Notes: generated by a model not told the origin, from the sequence alone. Numbered from the stretch's first letter, positions 17,642-25,103 are shown. The stretch is 64,000 nucleotides of DNA from Chryseobacterium sp. LAM-KRS1 (GCF_013184525.1 NZ_JAAOIZ010000001.1:186001-250000), one strand, 5' to 3'. Program-made: numbers and translations.

Positions 17642-18284
17642 AATAATAATATTATTAGCTTTAGTTATTGGTATGAATGTCTTTTCTCAAATGAAAATGA
17701 TTGATATAAATGACAAAGAGTTTACTGTTAATTTAAAAACAGAAAAAAGAAATATTATAAAAATCTTCGAAAATAATAAATATACAATATTTTATGTGCT
17801 GAATAGAAAGGATTTTAATTCAATTCCTAAAATGAACGTTAGTGGGAGAGCTAATATTATATTTTTTTCTAAAAAATATAATAAAGGTATTTTAACTAAT
17901 CACGCACAAGGTGTGTATAATTATAATGTAAAGAAATCTATTTATAATATTGCTTTACGTATTGATGAAAATAGACTTATTCCTTCGATGATAATATTGG
18001 GTAAAGATTTTAATTATGAATATTTTATGAAATATTATTACATGCCACCTCCTCCTCCGAAAAAAGGTAACTATACTTCATGGATTACTTTTCAGGATAC
18101 TAAAAATTACTGTAATACAATAGACGTTGATTTAATAGGTAATGTTATTTATGAAAATATAGATGATATTTTAAGTAACGTTTCAAAAATGAACAGCGAT
18201 AAGAGTACAACAAATACAAATTGTAACACTATTATTCCAGCTATTGATTTAAGAGATTTTTTTCCGGAAAAAATAATTAAATAG
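17619..18284 (+). CDS. Secreted hypothetical protein, orphan immunity candidate 1
   Basis: A 221-residue AT-rich gene product not recognised as a known family. N-terminal signal peptide (hydrophobic run, cleavage near VFSQ at about residue 24), so periplasmic or outer-membrane facing. A proline run (MPPPPPKKG) lies near residue 143 and two late cysteines are seen. It is preceded by a toxin-tip fragment and followed by a solo REP, the same layout as the immunity modules downstream. Alternatively it is an unrelated small secreted protein captured in the array. Confidence 0.5.
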   Translation: MVLKQLNKIIILLALVIGMNVFSQMKMIDINDKEFTVNLKTEKRNIIKIFENNKYTIFYVLNRKDFNSIPKMNVSGRANIIFFSKKYNKGILTNHAQGVYNYNVKKSIYNIALRIDENRLIPSMIILGKDFNYEYFMKYYYMPPPPPKKGNYTSWITFQDTKNYCNTIDVDLIGNVIYENIDDILSNVSKMNSDKSTTNTNCNTIIPAIDLRDFFPEKIIK

Positions 18285-18310
18285 AATTTTTTAAATAATA
18301 AAATAGTTAT

Positions 18311-18345
18311 CCCCGCTGGCGCGAACGTCACGCTCGTGCCTGAAT
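18311..18345 (+). repeat. Solo REP palindrome, copy B
   Basis: GCTGGCGCGAACGTCACGCT begins at 18315 and pairs through 18340. It is followed by the TGAATAAATTAGATTAATAA flank also seen after the left REPs at 22821 and 23740. The transposase remnant and the right REP are missing, so this is the left end only. Confidence 0.75.
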
Positions 18346-18365
18346 AAATTAGATTAATAACTCAT

Positions 18366-18446
18366 TTAGAGCAAGGATTGCCTTATGAAGGTTTATATCA
18401 GGTTTTACATTTTATTAAAAGCGATAATATTAGTTCCCTCTCATAA
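18366..18446 (+). pseudogene. Possible toxin-tip fragment, module 2
   Basis: A stretch reading LEQGLPYEGLYQVLHFIK and ending SDNISSLS-stop. It lies between the solo REP and the next lipoprotein gene and lacks a start codon. Position alone suggests a tip remnant; low confidence. Confidence 0.3.
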
Positions 18447-18462
18447 ACTGGCGTTAAAACTT

Positions 18463-19098
18463 ATGGTTGGTAAAATAAAATATATTGGGATTTTTCTTGT
18501 CTTTTCATTTTCCAGTTGTAAAAAACAACAAGAAGAAAATATTTTGAAATTAGCTGAGCTCAGTAATTACAAAATAATATCAAAAACAAGAATTAACGAT
18601 TCTATTGCGAAAATTAATGGAAAGAATAAAGAGTATACTCTGGAAGGTAATATAAATACTCATTACAACTCTAAGCAAGATTGGTGGAAATTTAGAAATA
18701 AAAGAACTGGAGAAAAGTATGAAATAGAATATATTTTTCTAAATAAACAGATTGAGAATCAAATTAAGATATATAGAGATGGAAAATTGTATGAAGATGC
18801 AAGTAAATTTTATACTAAATCATTTGATAAAGATAGGTTCAATTTCAGTTTTTACTTTCCTGTTTCAAAATTTAAAACAAAATTAGTAGAGTTTAATTAT
18901 ACTATTTCTGATTCAGTCAGAAGAAAGGTTATTAAAGAGGAAACATTAATATGTAAAGAAAATAATAGTTATTATTCTTGCTCTATTCCTATTAATGAGA
19001 ATGAAAGTGTGATAGGTATAGTGACAAAATTTTCTGAGTTCAGTGATGACAAAAGTAATAGTATAATGCTTGCAGCAGATAAAATATTTGTGAAATAA
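18463..19098 (+). CDS. Lipoprotein, orphan immunity candidate 2
   Basis: About 211 residues from the ATG at 18463, which gives a lipoprotein signal with lipobox FSSC; the further-upstream ATG at 18385 would place the signal internally and overlaps the possible tip fragment. The mature part is charged, with DWWKFRNKRTGEKYEIEY and a C-terminal beta-rich region. It is a paralogue of the lipoprotein at 19407-20066 (shared INGKNKEY/IAGSNNKF, WW, IEYIFLN/IQYLNFE and SKFY positions). Membrane-anchored, periplasm-facing immunity is plausible but unproven. Confidence 0.55.
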   Translation: MVGKIKYIGIFLVFSFSSCKKQQEENILKLAELSNYKIISKTRINDSIAKINGKNKEYTLEGNINTHYNSKQDWWKFRNKRTGEKYEIEYIFLNKQIENQIKIYRDGKLYEDASKFYTKSFDKDRFNFSFYFPVSKFKTKLVEFNYTISDSVRRKVIKEETLICKENNSYYSCSIPINENESVIGIVTKFSEFSDDKSNSIMLAADKIFVK

Positions 19099-19118
19099 AT
19101 GGCGGCTGGTAAATCATT

Positions 19119-19150
19119 ACCACACGAATCTTTTCGTGCGGTATTTTATT
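19119..19150 (+). terminator. Terminator after the first array lipoprotein
   Basis: The stem ACCACACGAA/TTCGTGCGGT with a TCTT loop is followed by ATTTTATT. It differs in sequence from the REP-element terminator. Nothing else recognisable was seen in 19151-19295. Confidence 0.65.
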
Positions 19151-19295
19151 ATAATTATTCTAAATAAACTATCTCATTTATATCTTTATCTAAAAGTATA
19201 TAATGATGAGTTGATAGTAATACGGTAGCTTATTTTAGTGAAAAGGTTTTTTAAATAACATTGTAGTTTTTAGGATATTTGATTTATAAAATTTA

Positions 19296-19392
19296 AACCA
19301 CACGAAAGGATTCTTGCCGTAGCAGGGGGAATCAAGATGCAAGTGAATTAATTGATACAATACATAAGATTCCCTACACAATTGGGCAATAA
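19296..19392 (+). pseudogene. Frameshifted toxin-tip fragment, module 3
   Basis: Two adjoining frames read PHERILAVAGGI and then DASELIDTIHKIPYTIGQ-stop. One frameshift near 19330 would join them into a single tip end, which stops 14 bases before the next lipoprotein gene. No start codon and no RHS core. Confidence 0.4.
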
Positions 19393-19406
19393 AAAATAAA
19401 TAGCAA

Positions 19407-20066
19407 ATGAAAAGAAATAAGATAGTATTATTTTTTTTGTTTTTATCTATATTATCTTGTAAAAAAGAGTATGATAAAAACTTTTCAAGTTCAAAAATTA
19501 TATTTAATGATATTACAAATTTGGACCAATATGATAATCTTCGGAAAGTGGAGGCTGATACCTTAATTAAGATTGCTGGTAGTAATAATAAATTTATGAT
19601 TGATGGCTATATAAGTAAAAAATTAAATAAAAAAACGGGTTGGTGGAATATACAAGATGTAAATAAGGAAAGTAATAAAATTAAAATACAATATCTCAAT
19701 TTTGAAAATACAGAAAAAGTAAACCAGTTCATTTTTTATAAAAACAACGATATTGACTCAACAAGAAGTAAATTTTATGTAGCAAATAAAAGTAAGAAAA
19801 ATGTTAGCTATTTTTTTTGTACTCCAAAATCAAAAGAAACTGTTCTATCGGCAAAATTCTATTATGTTATAATGGATGAGAACAATAACATTTTAAAAGA
19901 ATCAAAAATTGAAAGTGAAAAGAATAAAAATAATTATCTCTTCAAATTAGAGATTCCTATGATGAAAAAAATTATAATTAAGGGTTTGTTTTCCGAAATG
20001 CTAAAAGTAGAAGATAAAAGTTTAGGAACTAATGAGATATTTACTGAGGATGTAATTGAACCTTAA
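19407..20066 (+). CDS. Lipoprotein, orphan immunity candidate 3
   Basis: A 219-residue lipoprotein (signal with lipobox LSC at residues 16-18, followed by KKEYDK). The mature domain aligns by eye with the lipoprotein at 18463: an IAGSNNKFMIDG strand, TGWWNIQD, KIQYLNFE, SKFYVANKSK and LSAKFYYVIMDE. Strongly AT-rich. It follows a tip fragment by 14 bases and precedes a degenerate REP element. Probably a duplicated immunity gene; function inferred from context only. Confidence 0.55.
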   Translation: MKRNKIVLFFLFLSILSCKKEYDKNFSSSKIIFNDITNLDQYDNLRKVEADTLIKIAGSNNKFMIDGYISKKLNKKTGWWNIQDVNKESNKIKIQYLNFENTEKVNQFIFYKNNDIDSTRSKFYVANKSKKNVSYFFCTPKSKETVLSAKFYYVIMDENNNILKESKIESEKNKNNYLFKLEIPMMKKIIIKGLFSEMLKVEDKSLGTNEIFTEDVIEP

Positions 20067-20076
20067 ATCAGTTCCT

Positions 20077-20273
20077 CCCCGGCTAGTGAGCGTCAGGTTC
20101 GTGTCTGATAAATTAGATCAACAACTTATAATAAATTCGAGAAAGTATTATTTTCTCGGATTTTTATTAAGGCTGTTTTTAGGATTACAAGGATTTATCA
20201 GAACCCTTTAAAGTGATTTTGTAACAGAACCTTATGAATGGGAATATAGCAGTGCAAGAAATTACTATAATGG
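20077..20273 (+). mobile_element. Degenerate REP/RAYT element, copy C, right end missing
   Basis: A decayed left REP (20081-20105) is followed by the element's terminator hairpin (AATTCGAGAA/TTTCTCGGATT, 20133-20168) and the AAGGCTGTTTTTAGGATTAC segment that marks the shorter subfamily. The transposase C-terminal VTEPYEWEYSSARNYY (from 20221) follows. The right REP is absent; the transposase frame runs straight into the next tip fragment. Confidence 0.75.
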
Positions 20274-20433
20274 TGATCATGTAAAAGATGATTTATCTAA
20301 TCTAATAGATAAAGGAATTGTAAATTGGTTAATTACAGGTGATATTAACTGGAATATCTATCAAGCAAATTTAATTGAATACCTAATTGATGAAAATTTT
20401 CCTTTGATGCAAGCTCAAAGTAAATTAGATTAA
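20271..20433 (+). pseudogene. Toxin-tip fragment fused in frame to RAYT C-terminus, module 4
   Basis: The frame open from 20212 reads through the transposase remnant into DDLSNLIDKGIVNWLITGD and INWNIYQANLIEYLIDENFP, ending QSKLD-stop at 20433. The tip part is unlike any transposase and precedes an immunity candidate. There is no start codon. Confidence 0.5.
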
Positions 20434-20490
20434 TAATCTATAAAAAATGTAGCCGCATGAATCCCTATGTGTGGCAGTTTTATTAATAAG

Positions 20491-20814
20491 ATGAAAGAAT
20501 TAATTTATAATAAAATCCAAGCATATAATCCTAGTTTAAAGGATTTTGAAATTTCATATTCTAATCATTCGTTAATTGTTGACGAATTAATTACATTATA
20601 TGAAGGAAGAAACAAATTAGCCAAAGAAAAAGCCACAAAAGAATTAACTTCAAGTATTTTTAATGATCTATGTCAGATAAAAAGAAACCTGATTGAGAAG
20701 GTTAAGATGGTAAGTGTACAAAAGGAAGAAATGACTCTAGTATTTTTTTTTACTGAAGATTATTCAACTATTTTATTAGATTACGTATTTAAGAACGAAG
20801 AAAATAGTAAATAA
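20491..20814 (+). CDS. Putative immunity protein, module 4
   Basis: About 107 residues from the ATG at 20491; an ATG eight codons upstream (20467) is possible. The protein has a helical, charged body with a C-terminal MTLVFFFTEDYSTILLDYV strand-turn resembling the immunity protein beside the intact RHS toxin (GLFFFSEDWSKII). Both also have a similar middle region, YEGRNKLAKEKATKEL versus YKIRERIAIDNKNYKLAD. It probably protects against a toxin whose tip survives only as the fragment just upstream. Confidence 0.55.
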   Translation: MKELIYNKIQAYNPSLKDFEISYSNHSLIVDELITLYEGRNKLAKEKATKELTSSIFNDLCQIKRNLIEKVKMVSVQKEEMTLVFFFTEDYSTILLDYVFKNEENSK

Positions 20815-20826
20815 TAATATTTTGAC

Positions 20827-21210
20827 CCTGCTGGCGCGAGCGTCACGCTCATGTCCAAATAAAGATTAACAATCTACATATAAATCCGAGAAGGTACACT
20901 TTCTCGGATTTTTATTAGGAAAAAGACGGGGCATATTTTATAAGTTTTGCTACAGTATTTTGGATAGATAGTTTTACGAGAATGGAATACTTTAGCAGGC
21001 AAAAGAAATTCAAATATTGAAAGATTACAATTTTGGCAACAACATAACAAACCTATTGAAATATGGTCTTTAAAGGTCTATGAGAACCTTATGAATGTAA
21101 ATATAGCAGTACAAGAAATTACTATAATGATGATCATGAAATTTGGAAATAGATTTAAATTTGTAATTAGTGAATGGGCAACGAGCGTGGCACTCGTGTC
21201 ATCGTGGGGG
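20827..21210 (+). mobile_element. REP-bounded RAYT remnant, copy D
   Basis: Left REP at 20830-20856, terminator at 20882-20915, RAYT N-terminal piece, then C-terminal piece with an extra deletion (AAGGTCTATGAGAACCTTATG), and an imperfect inverted right REP at 21177-21203 followed by GTGGGGG. It shares the internal deletion junction of copies A and E. Confidence 0.8.
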
Positions 21211-21275
21211 AAACAGTTTGGGGGTCTAAAACAACTCAATCATTTAACTGGACAGAAGTATTATATCTAAAATGA
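21206..21275 (+). pseudogene. Toxin-tip 3' end overlapping its immunity gene, module 5
   Basis: The frame directly after the right REP ends TVWGSKTTQSFNWTEVLYLK-stop. Its TGA (21273-21275) overlaps the ATG of the next gene as ATGA, the overlap typical of coupled toxin-immunity pairs. Start and core are missing. Confidence 0.6.
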
Positions 21276-21712
21276 AAACAAACTTAAAATATATATTAAT
21301 CGCATTTTTATCAATTATCTTAAGTTGTACAGATTCTAAACCAGAAAAAGCGGACTTTACAGGTATTTGGAAGTCTTCTGATGAAGCATATATCATATTG
21401 CATAAAAATGGGACTTGTACTTTAAAAGGGATTGATTATCATAAAATCAGTAGCTTTCCAAAAAATGAAAATAAAAAATTAAATGCAGAAGGAACTTGGC
21501 AGTTTACAGAAGATGCTGAAAGTGGTATTATTGATAATATAAACAGTGGAGTTTATATAAAATATGAATTGCACGATGGAGGAGAAGGAGAAATTGTATT
21601 TTATATTTCAGGACAAGGAATTAATGGAAATAATCCGCCTTGGAATATTTTCATATGGGATGGTGATCCAGATGATATGCAGAAATATGAGTTTACAAAA
21701 GTGAATAAATAA
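21272..21712 (+). CDS. Lipoprotein, immunity candidate, module 5
   Basis: A 146-residue lipoprotein: signal with lipobox LSC (residues 17-19), then a lipocalin-like opening (FTGIWKSSDEAYIILHKNGTC, EGTWQF) and an acidic C-terminus (WDGDPDDMQKYEF). The start codon overlaps the stop of a decayed toxin tip (ATGA). The FTGIW...G-T-C-T pattern is common in small secreted proteins of Bacteroidota. Immunity is inferred from the overlap and neighbours; the cognate toxin is lost. Confidence 0.6.
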   Translation: MKTNLKYILIAFLSIILSCTDSKPEKADFTGIWKSSDEAYIILHKNGTCTLKGIDYHKISSFPKNENKKLNAEGTWQFTEDAESGIIDNINSGVYIKYELHDGGEGEIVFYISGQGINGNNPPWNIFIWDGDPDDMQKYEFTKVNK

Positions 21713-21719
21713 TATCATC

Positions 21720-22193
21720 CCCCTGGCGCGAGCCCCTCCTGCTGGCGCGAGCCCCTCCTGCTGGCGCGAGCGTCACGCTCGTGTCCAAATAAAGATTAAC
21801 AATCTACATATAAATCCGAGAAGGTACACTTTCTCGGATTTTTATTAGGAGAAAGACGGGGCATATTTTATAAGTTTTGCTACAGTATTTTGAATAGATA
21901 GTTTTATGAGAATGGAATACTTTAGCAGGTAAAAGAAATTTAAATATTGAAAAGATTTCAATTTTGGCAACAACATAACAAACCTATTGAAATATGGTCT
22001 TTAAAGGTCTTTGAGCAAAATTAAATTACATCCATCAGAATCCTATTGAAAGTGTTTTTTGTAACAGAACCTTATGAATGGAAACATAGCAGTGCAAGAA
22101 ATTACTATAACGATGATCATGAAATTTTGGAAATAGATTTAAATTTGTAATTAGTGAGTGGGCAACGAGCGTGACGCTCGCGCCACCGTGGGG
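21720..22193 (+). mobile_element. REP-bounded RAYT remnant, copy E, with half-REP triplication
   Basis: Two truncated REP arms (CTGGCGCGAGCCCCTCCT at about 21723 and 21743) precede the full left REP (21760-21786). Terminator at 21812-21845. The transposase pieces are nearly identical to copy A, and an inverted right REP lies at 22161-22187 followed by GTGGGGG. This is the most complete copy of the longer subfamily. Confidence 0.82.
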
Positions 22194-22378
22194 GAATTAA
22201 AAATAAGAAGTGGAAATATTGTTAATATTAATAATTTATCAGGTCATTATGTTCCAGGCCCAGATGTAGCCAATACTTATTTGGATATTTTTAAAGCTGT
22301 AAATATAAAGTTTCAAAGGCTCATCTAAAAGTTTATAATTCGCAAGGTCAAATAATTAATCATATACTACCACAATGA
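22192..22378 (+). pseudogene. Frameshifted toxin tip overlapping its immunity gene, module 6
   Basis: After the right REP the frame reads ELKIRSGNIVNINNLSGHYV, PGPDVANTYLDIFKAVNI. One frameshift near 22310 leads to KVSKAHLKVYNSQGQIINHI, LPQ-stop. The TGA (22376-22378) overlaps the following ATG as ATGA. About 60 residues survive, and the SGHY...P pattern is typical of polymorphic toxin C-termini. The RHS core is absent. Confidence 0.65.
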
Positions 22379-22776
22379 AAGAAATAATTTTTAAAAATAA
22401 TGATTCAGAAGTATTAATTGATTCCAATCTCTCATATTATTTATTTTCTAAATTTTTCATGTATTTTTTAGAAGATGACAGTATATCAAAAAAATATATA
22501 ATCTCAGAGAATAAAATACAAGATTTAAACAATATTTTAGAAAATTATTTAAATGAAATATTAAGAAAATGGTATAAAGAACCTGATGAGAAAGAACTTC
22601 AAAAATATTCAACTCGTTTCGAAAAAATAAAATTTAATACAAAGATTTATAAAGTAAATTATAGAATGTCTGAAATAGGTCGTTTAGTATTTTTAGTTTA
22701 TAATCTTTTAAAAATGTTAAACGACTCATATATTAATCGTGAAAATTTAAGTATTATAATTAAAGATTGTCAATAA
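22375..22776 (+). CDS. Putative immunity protein, module 6
   Basis: A 133-residue cytoplasmic, largely helical protein with no signal peptide and very AT-rich codons. It overlaps the upstream tip fragment by ATGA, so translational coupling with a toxin is strongly suggested. The family is not recognised; acidic residues cluster in the N-terminal half (LEDDSISK, EPDEKELQ). The next REP element begins about 30 bases after its stop. Confidence 0.6.
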   Translation: MKEIIFKNNDSEVLIDSNLSYYLFSKFFMYFLEDDSISKKYIISENKIQDLNNILENYLNEILRKWYKEPDEKELQKYSTRFEKIKFNTKIYKVNYRMSEIGRLVFLVYNLLKMLNDSYINRENLSIIIKDCQ

Positions 22777-22807
22777 ATAATGTAATGTTTCTGACGTGTT
22801 AGTTTAC

Positions 22808-23129
22808 CCTGCTGGCCCCTGCCGGCGTGAGCGTCACGCTTGTGTCTGAATAAATTAGATTAACAACTCATTATAAATCCGAGAAGGCACACTTTCTCGG
22901 ATTTTTATTAAGGTTGTTTTTAGAATTACACTATTTATGGTCTTTAAAGGTTTTTGAACAAAAGTTAGATTACAATTATTAGAACCTATTGAAAGTGGTT
23001 TTATAACAGGACCTTAAGGAAATATAGTAATGCAAAAAATTACTATAACGATGATCAGGAAATTTTTGAAATAGATTTAAATTTGTAATTAGTGAATGGA
23101 CAACGAGCGTGACGCTCGCGCCAGCGTGG
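22808..23129 (+). mobile_element. REP-bounded RAYT remnant, copy F, short subfamily
   Basis: Left REP at 22821-22846 (preceded by a GCTGGCCCCT scrap), terminator at 22874-22908 and the AAGGTTGTTTTTAGAATTAC segment. A shortened transposase C-terminal piece follows, with an inverted right REP at 23098-23125. The N-terminal FISFA piece is missing, defining a second subfamily with copies C and G. Confidence 0.8.
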
Positions 23130-23291
23130 TGACAGGCTATAGCAGGGACTTATTTTCTTGCCAATTGAATTACCACATTGGTAACAGGAAAAGACATAGG
23201 GCAGCATATTGAAGGAGCCGTGAATAAATATTATAACGACGGCGTTAAAGCGGAAGAACAAAGAAAATTTAACGCAGCCATGGGCTATTAA
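23130..23291 (+). pseudogene. Frameshifted toxin-tip fragment, module 7
   Basis: One frame reads RDLFSCQLNYHIGN. After a shift near 23180 another reads VTGKDIGQHIEGAVNKYYND and GVKAEEQRKFNAAMGY-stop (TAA at 23289-23291). Joined, this is a plausible toxin C-terminus ending 9 bases before the next gene. Confidence 0.55.
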
Positions 23292-23300
23292 AAATTATAT

Positions 23301-23696
23301 ATGATACTTATTGATTACTTATATTACCAAATAGTTAATTTTTATAAACATTTCAATAAAGATGGAGCTGAAAAAGGATATGGAATTGTAATGACTCTTG
23401 GTTTGCCATTCTTGAATTTAGTATTTATATTAATGATTTTAGATCATTTTTATGGTACAAAGACTTTACCATCAAATAAATATTTTGTATTAGTATATGC
23501 TTTACCCTTTATTTTATTGATAGGATTAAGATATTGGAAATTTACCTCTTATGAAGAGATTAAAGAAAGAGTACAAAATTTAAGTAAAACGACAAAAATA
23601 ATAGCTGATATTCTATTAATTATTTATGCTACTATCTCGTTGTTAGGGTTTATTTTTTTTAGTCTTTATTTAGGATCTTTAAAAAATACATTTTAA
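23301..23696 (+). CDS. Small membrane protein, immunity candidate, module 7
   Basis: A 131-residue protein with three predicted membrane helices (about residues 28-50, 60-78 and 97-122). It lies right after a toxin-tip fragment and before the last REP element. Integral-membrane immunity proteins usually protect against membrane-active or envelope-active toxins; that reading is inference. No recognised family. Confidence 0.55.
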   Translation: MILIDYLYYQIVNFYKHFNKDGAEKGYGIVMTLGLPFLNLVFILMILDHFYGTKTLPSNKYFVLVYALPFILLIGLRYWKFTSYEEIKERVQNLSKTTKIIADILLIIYATISLLGFIFFSLYLGSLKNTF

Positions 23697-23734
23697 TAAT
23701 TACTAAGTTAAAATTAGGGCATTGAATACTAATG

Positions 23735-23905
23735 CCCCTGCTGGCGCGAGCGTCACGCTCGTGCCCGAATAAATTAGATTAACAACTCGTAATAAATCCT
23801 ATAAAGTATTAATTTCTCGGATTTTTATTAAGGTTGTTTGTTACAATTACACGAATTTAATTCTATAGAAATATGGTCTTTAAAGATCTTTGAACAAAAG
23901 TTAAA
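23735..23905 (+). mobile_element. REP/RAYT remnant, copy G, truncated
   Basis: Left REP at 23740-23766 with the AATAAATTAGATTAACAACTC flank. The terminator's left arm is mutated (CCTATAAA) and no longer pairs with TTCTCGG. Only GGTCTTTAAAGATCTTTGAAC survives of the transposase C-terminus, and there is no right REP. It marks the end of the array. In 23906-24101 I see no gene or tip fragment. Confidence 0.7.
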
Positions 23906-24101
23906 TTAAAAAGTAAATAATAAGATGTTAATAGCCGTGTGTTTAACATTTTCTTGTTGCTGATGGGTTCTTTCATGTTGTAGGGAAATTAATAATATAT
24001 TAAACAGTTCGGGACGTATATATTCCGGATCTTTCATTATATTTCCATTGAAATTTCGTTATTTTTCAATAAAAACATCACATACAACAAAGAATATCAT
24101 T

Positions 24102-24434
24102 ATGGAATTTAGTATGATCGGTGATCAACTCAACATTTTATTTGAAAGGTTAGACTTTAAAACAGTTTCAACTTTAGATAACAAGGATTTTAGAACATTA
24201 ACGCATAATTTCTTCATAGGGATAAACAAGCTTAGAGATGAAGGCCTGACCTTAAATGAAGATTTTAGGAAATTTGTCAATAATAAACATATTGAATATG
24301 ATCATAATGATTATGGAAGTAATCCAATTTATGAGGAAAGGATGCAGGACATACTTTCCGAATTAACGGAATTCTGTTCACCTCCAACATTTTGGGATAC
24401 TCCGTTTGAAGAATATCTAGCTCATAAATGGTGA
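24102..24434 (+). CDS. Hypothetical protein at the array edge
   Basis: About 110 residues from the ATG at 24102 (MEFSMIGDQLNILFERLDF); the ATG 54 bases upstream gives a poor N-terminus. Cytoplasmic, acidic, helical, with a C-terminal PPTFWDTPFEEYLAHKW. No recognised domain. It follows the truncated last REP element, so it could be another orphan immunity gene, but no tip fragment precedes it. Confidence 0.5.
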   Translation: MEFSMIGDQLNILFERLDFKTVSTLDNKDFRTLTHNFFIGINKLRDEGLTLNEDFRKFVNNKHIEYDHNDYGSNPIYEERMQDILSELTEFCSPPTFWDTPFEEYLAHKW

Positions 24435-24561
24435 TAAAAATCAGATAAAATAAGGGTATCGGATTTTTTTTATCTTTTGGACTAGATTTGTAATGTATAA
24501 ATATGCAACAACAAGATGTTCGTGCTATTGAGAATTGTAATAAGCTCTGAGTAATAATGTT

Positions 24562-25008
24562 ATGAATTATTCTGTTAAGATTCATTCTGATGCTTCAGAA
24601 TTTTTTGAAAATGATAAATTGATTTTAAAAGTAATATTTGGACACTTTTATTTAAATAAAAAAAGAATTTTAGGAATCAATAATGAAGAATTATTAGTTT
24701 TCAAAATATTTAATATTTTCTTTAAAAGAAAAATAAGGATATTACATCAAAATTTAAACAAAACACTTCTAGTAAAAAATAATACGCTCATTATGGATAA
24801 TAATACACTTTCCATAAAGGAAAAATTTAGTATACTAAAATATGAAGCTGTATGTTTATTAAATAATGAAGAGATTGGGGTAATAAAAGATGCATCTACT
24901 TTTTTAAATAACAAGTATGATGTATCTTTTAATAGAAAAGATGAATACAATTATTATTTTTTAATACTATTCGGTATGCTTTCAGTAGGATTTGCAGATC
25001 CTGCATAA
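24562..25008 (+). CDS. Hypothetical protein with C-terminal hydrophobic segment
   Basis: A 148-residue AT-rich protein, not recognised. The N-terminal two thirds looks like short beta strands with many Lys and Asn, and a hydrophobic segment (YYFLILFGMLSVGFA) at the extreme C-terminus could anchor it. It is followed by a symmetrical terminator shared with the convergent antiporter gene. It lies at the right edge of the accessory region. Confidence 0.5.
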   Translation: MNYSVKIHSDASEFFENDKLILKVIFGHFYLNKKRILGINNEELLVFKIFNIFFKRKIRILHQNLNKTLLVKNNTLIMDNNTLSIKEKFSILKYEAVCLLNNEEIGVIKDASTFLNNKYDVSFNRKDEYNYYFLILFGMLSVGFADPA

Positions 25009-25103
25009 AGTCATTTTTTATGTGTTCAGTTACATTTTCCTTGGTATGACTTTGCGCTAAAATAATAACCTCAAACTATCTAAATTTTTAACTTCGAATA
25101 AAC

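Noticed and set aside
17128..23905. Regularly spaced repeats that might be a CRISPR array
   Set aside because: Units are 170-470 bases, spacers are genes of different length, and the repeats are REP palindromes with transposase remnants. No cas genes are present.
24562..25008. Assignment of the 148-residue protein to the LURP-one/tubby-like family
   Set aside because: The strand pattern is suggestive but no conserved motif could be confirmed by eye.
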